Shown in pieces: positions 22,405-23,504 of a stretch of DNA of 23,504 nt (position 1 is the stretch's first letter; each line of letters begins with the position of its first letter). The position numbers and the translations under genes were made by a program. The notes below the pieces were generated by a model. That model was given only the letters and a program-made list of their open reading frames with translations, was not told the DNA's origin and made no database searches. Source of the DNA: an uncultured Prevotella sp. (GTDB lineage Bacteria; Bacteroidota; Bacteroidia; Bacteroidales; Bacteroidaceae); assembly GCA_900554545.1 (NCBI GenBank), contig USHW01000034.1, forward strand, positions 1-23,504, in the 5' to 3' direction.

Positions 22405-23504
22405 ATGCTCGACATCAACACCATACGCAACGACTTCCCGATACTTTCGCGGACGGTTTACGACCGCCCGTTGGTTTACCTTGACAACGCGGCTACTACC
22501 CAAAAGCCGCGCCAGGTGGTTGAAGCCATAACCGAAGAGTATTACAACGTCAACGCGAACGTTCACCGCGGAGTGCATTACCTGTCGCAACAGGCCACCG
22601 AACTGCACGAGAATGCGCGTGAGACGGTGCGCCGCTTCATCAACGCGCGGTCAACAAACGAGGTCGTCTTCACGCGCGGAACCACCGAGAGCCTTAACCT
22701 CGTGGCCTCTTCTTTCTGTGATGCGTTCATGCAGGAGGGCGACGAAGTAATCGTCTCTGTCATGGAACACCACTCCAACATTGTGCCGTGGCAGCTTCAG
22801 GCGGCCAAGAAAGGCATCGCCATACGCGTCATTCCGATGACCGACGGGGGCGAACTTATGCTCGACGAATACGAGAAGCTGTTTACCGAAAGGACGAAGA
22901 TTATCAGCGTGACGCACGTCAGCAACGTACTCGGAACGGTCAATCCGGTGGACGAAATCATACGCATCGCCCATGAACATGGCGTTCCCGTGATGGTTGA
23001 CGGCGCCCAGAGCGCGCCCCACTTCGCGGTAGACGTGCAGGCGATGGACTGCGACTTCTTCGCCTTCAGCGGCCACAAGATGTACGGCCCGACGGGAGTC
23101 GGCGTGCTTTACGGCAAGGAAGACTGGCTCGACCGCCTGCCGCCGTATCAGGGTGGGGGAGAGATGATTGAGAGCGTGAGCTTCGAGCGCACTGTGTTCG
23201 AGCACCTTCCGTTCAAGTTCGAGGCGGGAACGCCCGACTATGTGGCCACCCACGGGCTGGCGAAGGCCATCGACTATGTTACGGCCTTGGGCATGGACAA
23301 CATCCAAAGGCACGAACACGAGCTGACGGAGTACGCCATGCGGCGGCTCGCCGAGGTCGAGGGAATACGCATCTTCGGCACGGCGGAGCGCAAGGATGCC
23401 GTCGTTTCGTTCCTCGTAGGCGACATCCACCACCTTGACATGGGTACACTGCTCGACCGGCTCGGCATCGCCGTGCGCACCGGCCACCACTGCGCCCAGC
23501 CCCT
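22405..23504 (+). CDS. sufS: Cysteine desulfurase SufS, 3' end beyond the window
   Basis: The open frame starts at ATG 22405 (MLDINTIRNDFPILS) and runs 366 codons to the window edge with no stop; full length is expected near 400. It is a PLP-dependent class V aminotransferase-fold enzyme that removes sulfur from cysteine and feeds SufBCD. Evidence: YLDNAATTQKP, NVHRGVHYLS, VMEHHSNIVPWQ, the PLP lysine Lys225 in SGHKMYGPTG, and the catalytic Cys363 in RTGHHCAQP, close to the E. coli SufS numbering (226 and 364). Last suf gene visible. A separate sulfur acceptor (SufE or SufU) is not in the window. Confidence 0.96.
   Translation, partial: MLDINTIRNDFPILSRTVYDRPLVYLDNAATTQKPRQVVEAITEEYYNVNANVHRGVHYLSQQATELHENARETVRRFINARSTNEVVFTRGTTESLNLVASSFCDAFMQEGDEVIVSVMEHHSNIVPWQLQAAKKGIAIRVIPMTDGGELMLDEYEKLFTERTKIISVTHVSNVLGTVNPVDEIIRIAHEHGVPVMVDGAQSAPHFAVDVQAMDCDFFAFSGHKMYGPTGVGVLYGKEDWLDRLPPYQGGGEMIESVSFERTVFEHLPFKFEAGTPDYVATHGLAKAIDYVTALGMDNIQRHEHELTEYAMRRLAEVEGIRIFGTAERKDAVVSFLVGDIHHLDMGTLLDRLGIAVRTGHHCAQP

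Overview
The window looks like the chromosome of a member of the Bacteroidales, most likely from the Prevotella/Paraprevotella side. This is a judgement from content: two SusC/SusD pairs, lipoproteins with acidic residues just after the lipid-bearing cysteine, short C-terminal tails like type IX secretion sorting signals, a TTTG-N20-TAnnTTTG type promoter, and genes that mostly lack Shine-Dalgarno sequences. The DNA is fairly GC-rich, apart from an AT-rich stretch at about 7860-8280.

The first 18 kb is a mirror-image pair of loci built to the same plan. Leftward from 7856: a SusC-family TonB-dependent transporter, a SusD-family lipoprotein, a third lipoprotein with a Calx-beta-like domain, a terminator, and a secreted C10 (streptopain-type) cysteine protease. 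Rightward from 9002: SusC, SusD, a larger version of the third lipoprotein, a terminator, and a secreted M6 (immune-inhibitor-A-type) zinc metalloprotease. The two proteases have unrelated catalytic domains but nearly the same last 36 residues (35 of 36 identical), 108 of 114 identical bases encoding them, and recognisably related DNA beyond their stop codons. The two susC genes share a perfect 94-base inverted repeat covering the leader and signal peptide. The block is therefore bounded inside and outside by inverted repeats. The simplest reading is two paralogous protein- or peptide-harvesting systems: surface proteases cut protein, SusD and the third lipoprotein capture fragments, and SusC imports them. 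The substrate is inferred from the proteases only.

The divergent spacer (7857-9001) holds no convincing gene. It has an AT-rich half with a candidate leftward promoter, and a GC-rich half with several strong hairpins, including a perfect 18-bp stem and a member of an AAAGGCC hairpin family that also appears after both proteases.

From 18.3 kb to the right edge lies the SUF iron-sulfur cluster assembly operon, sufB-sufC-sufD-sufS, with sufS cut by the window end. A promoter matching the Bacteroidales consensus precedes sufB. Each of the three gaps between suf genes contains a different imperfect inverted repeat. I see no tRNA, rRNA, CRISPR array, insertion sequence, recombinase or dedicated regulator.
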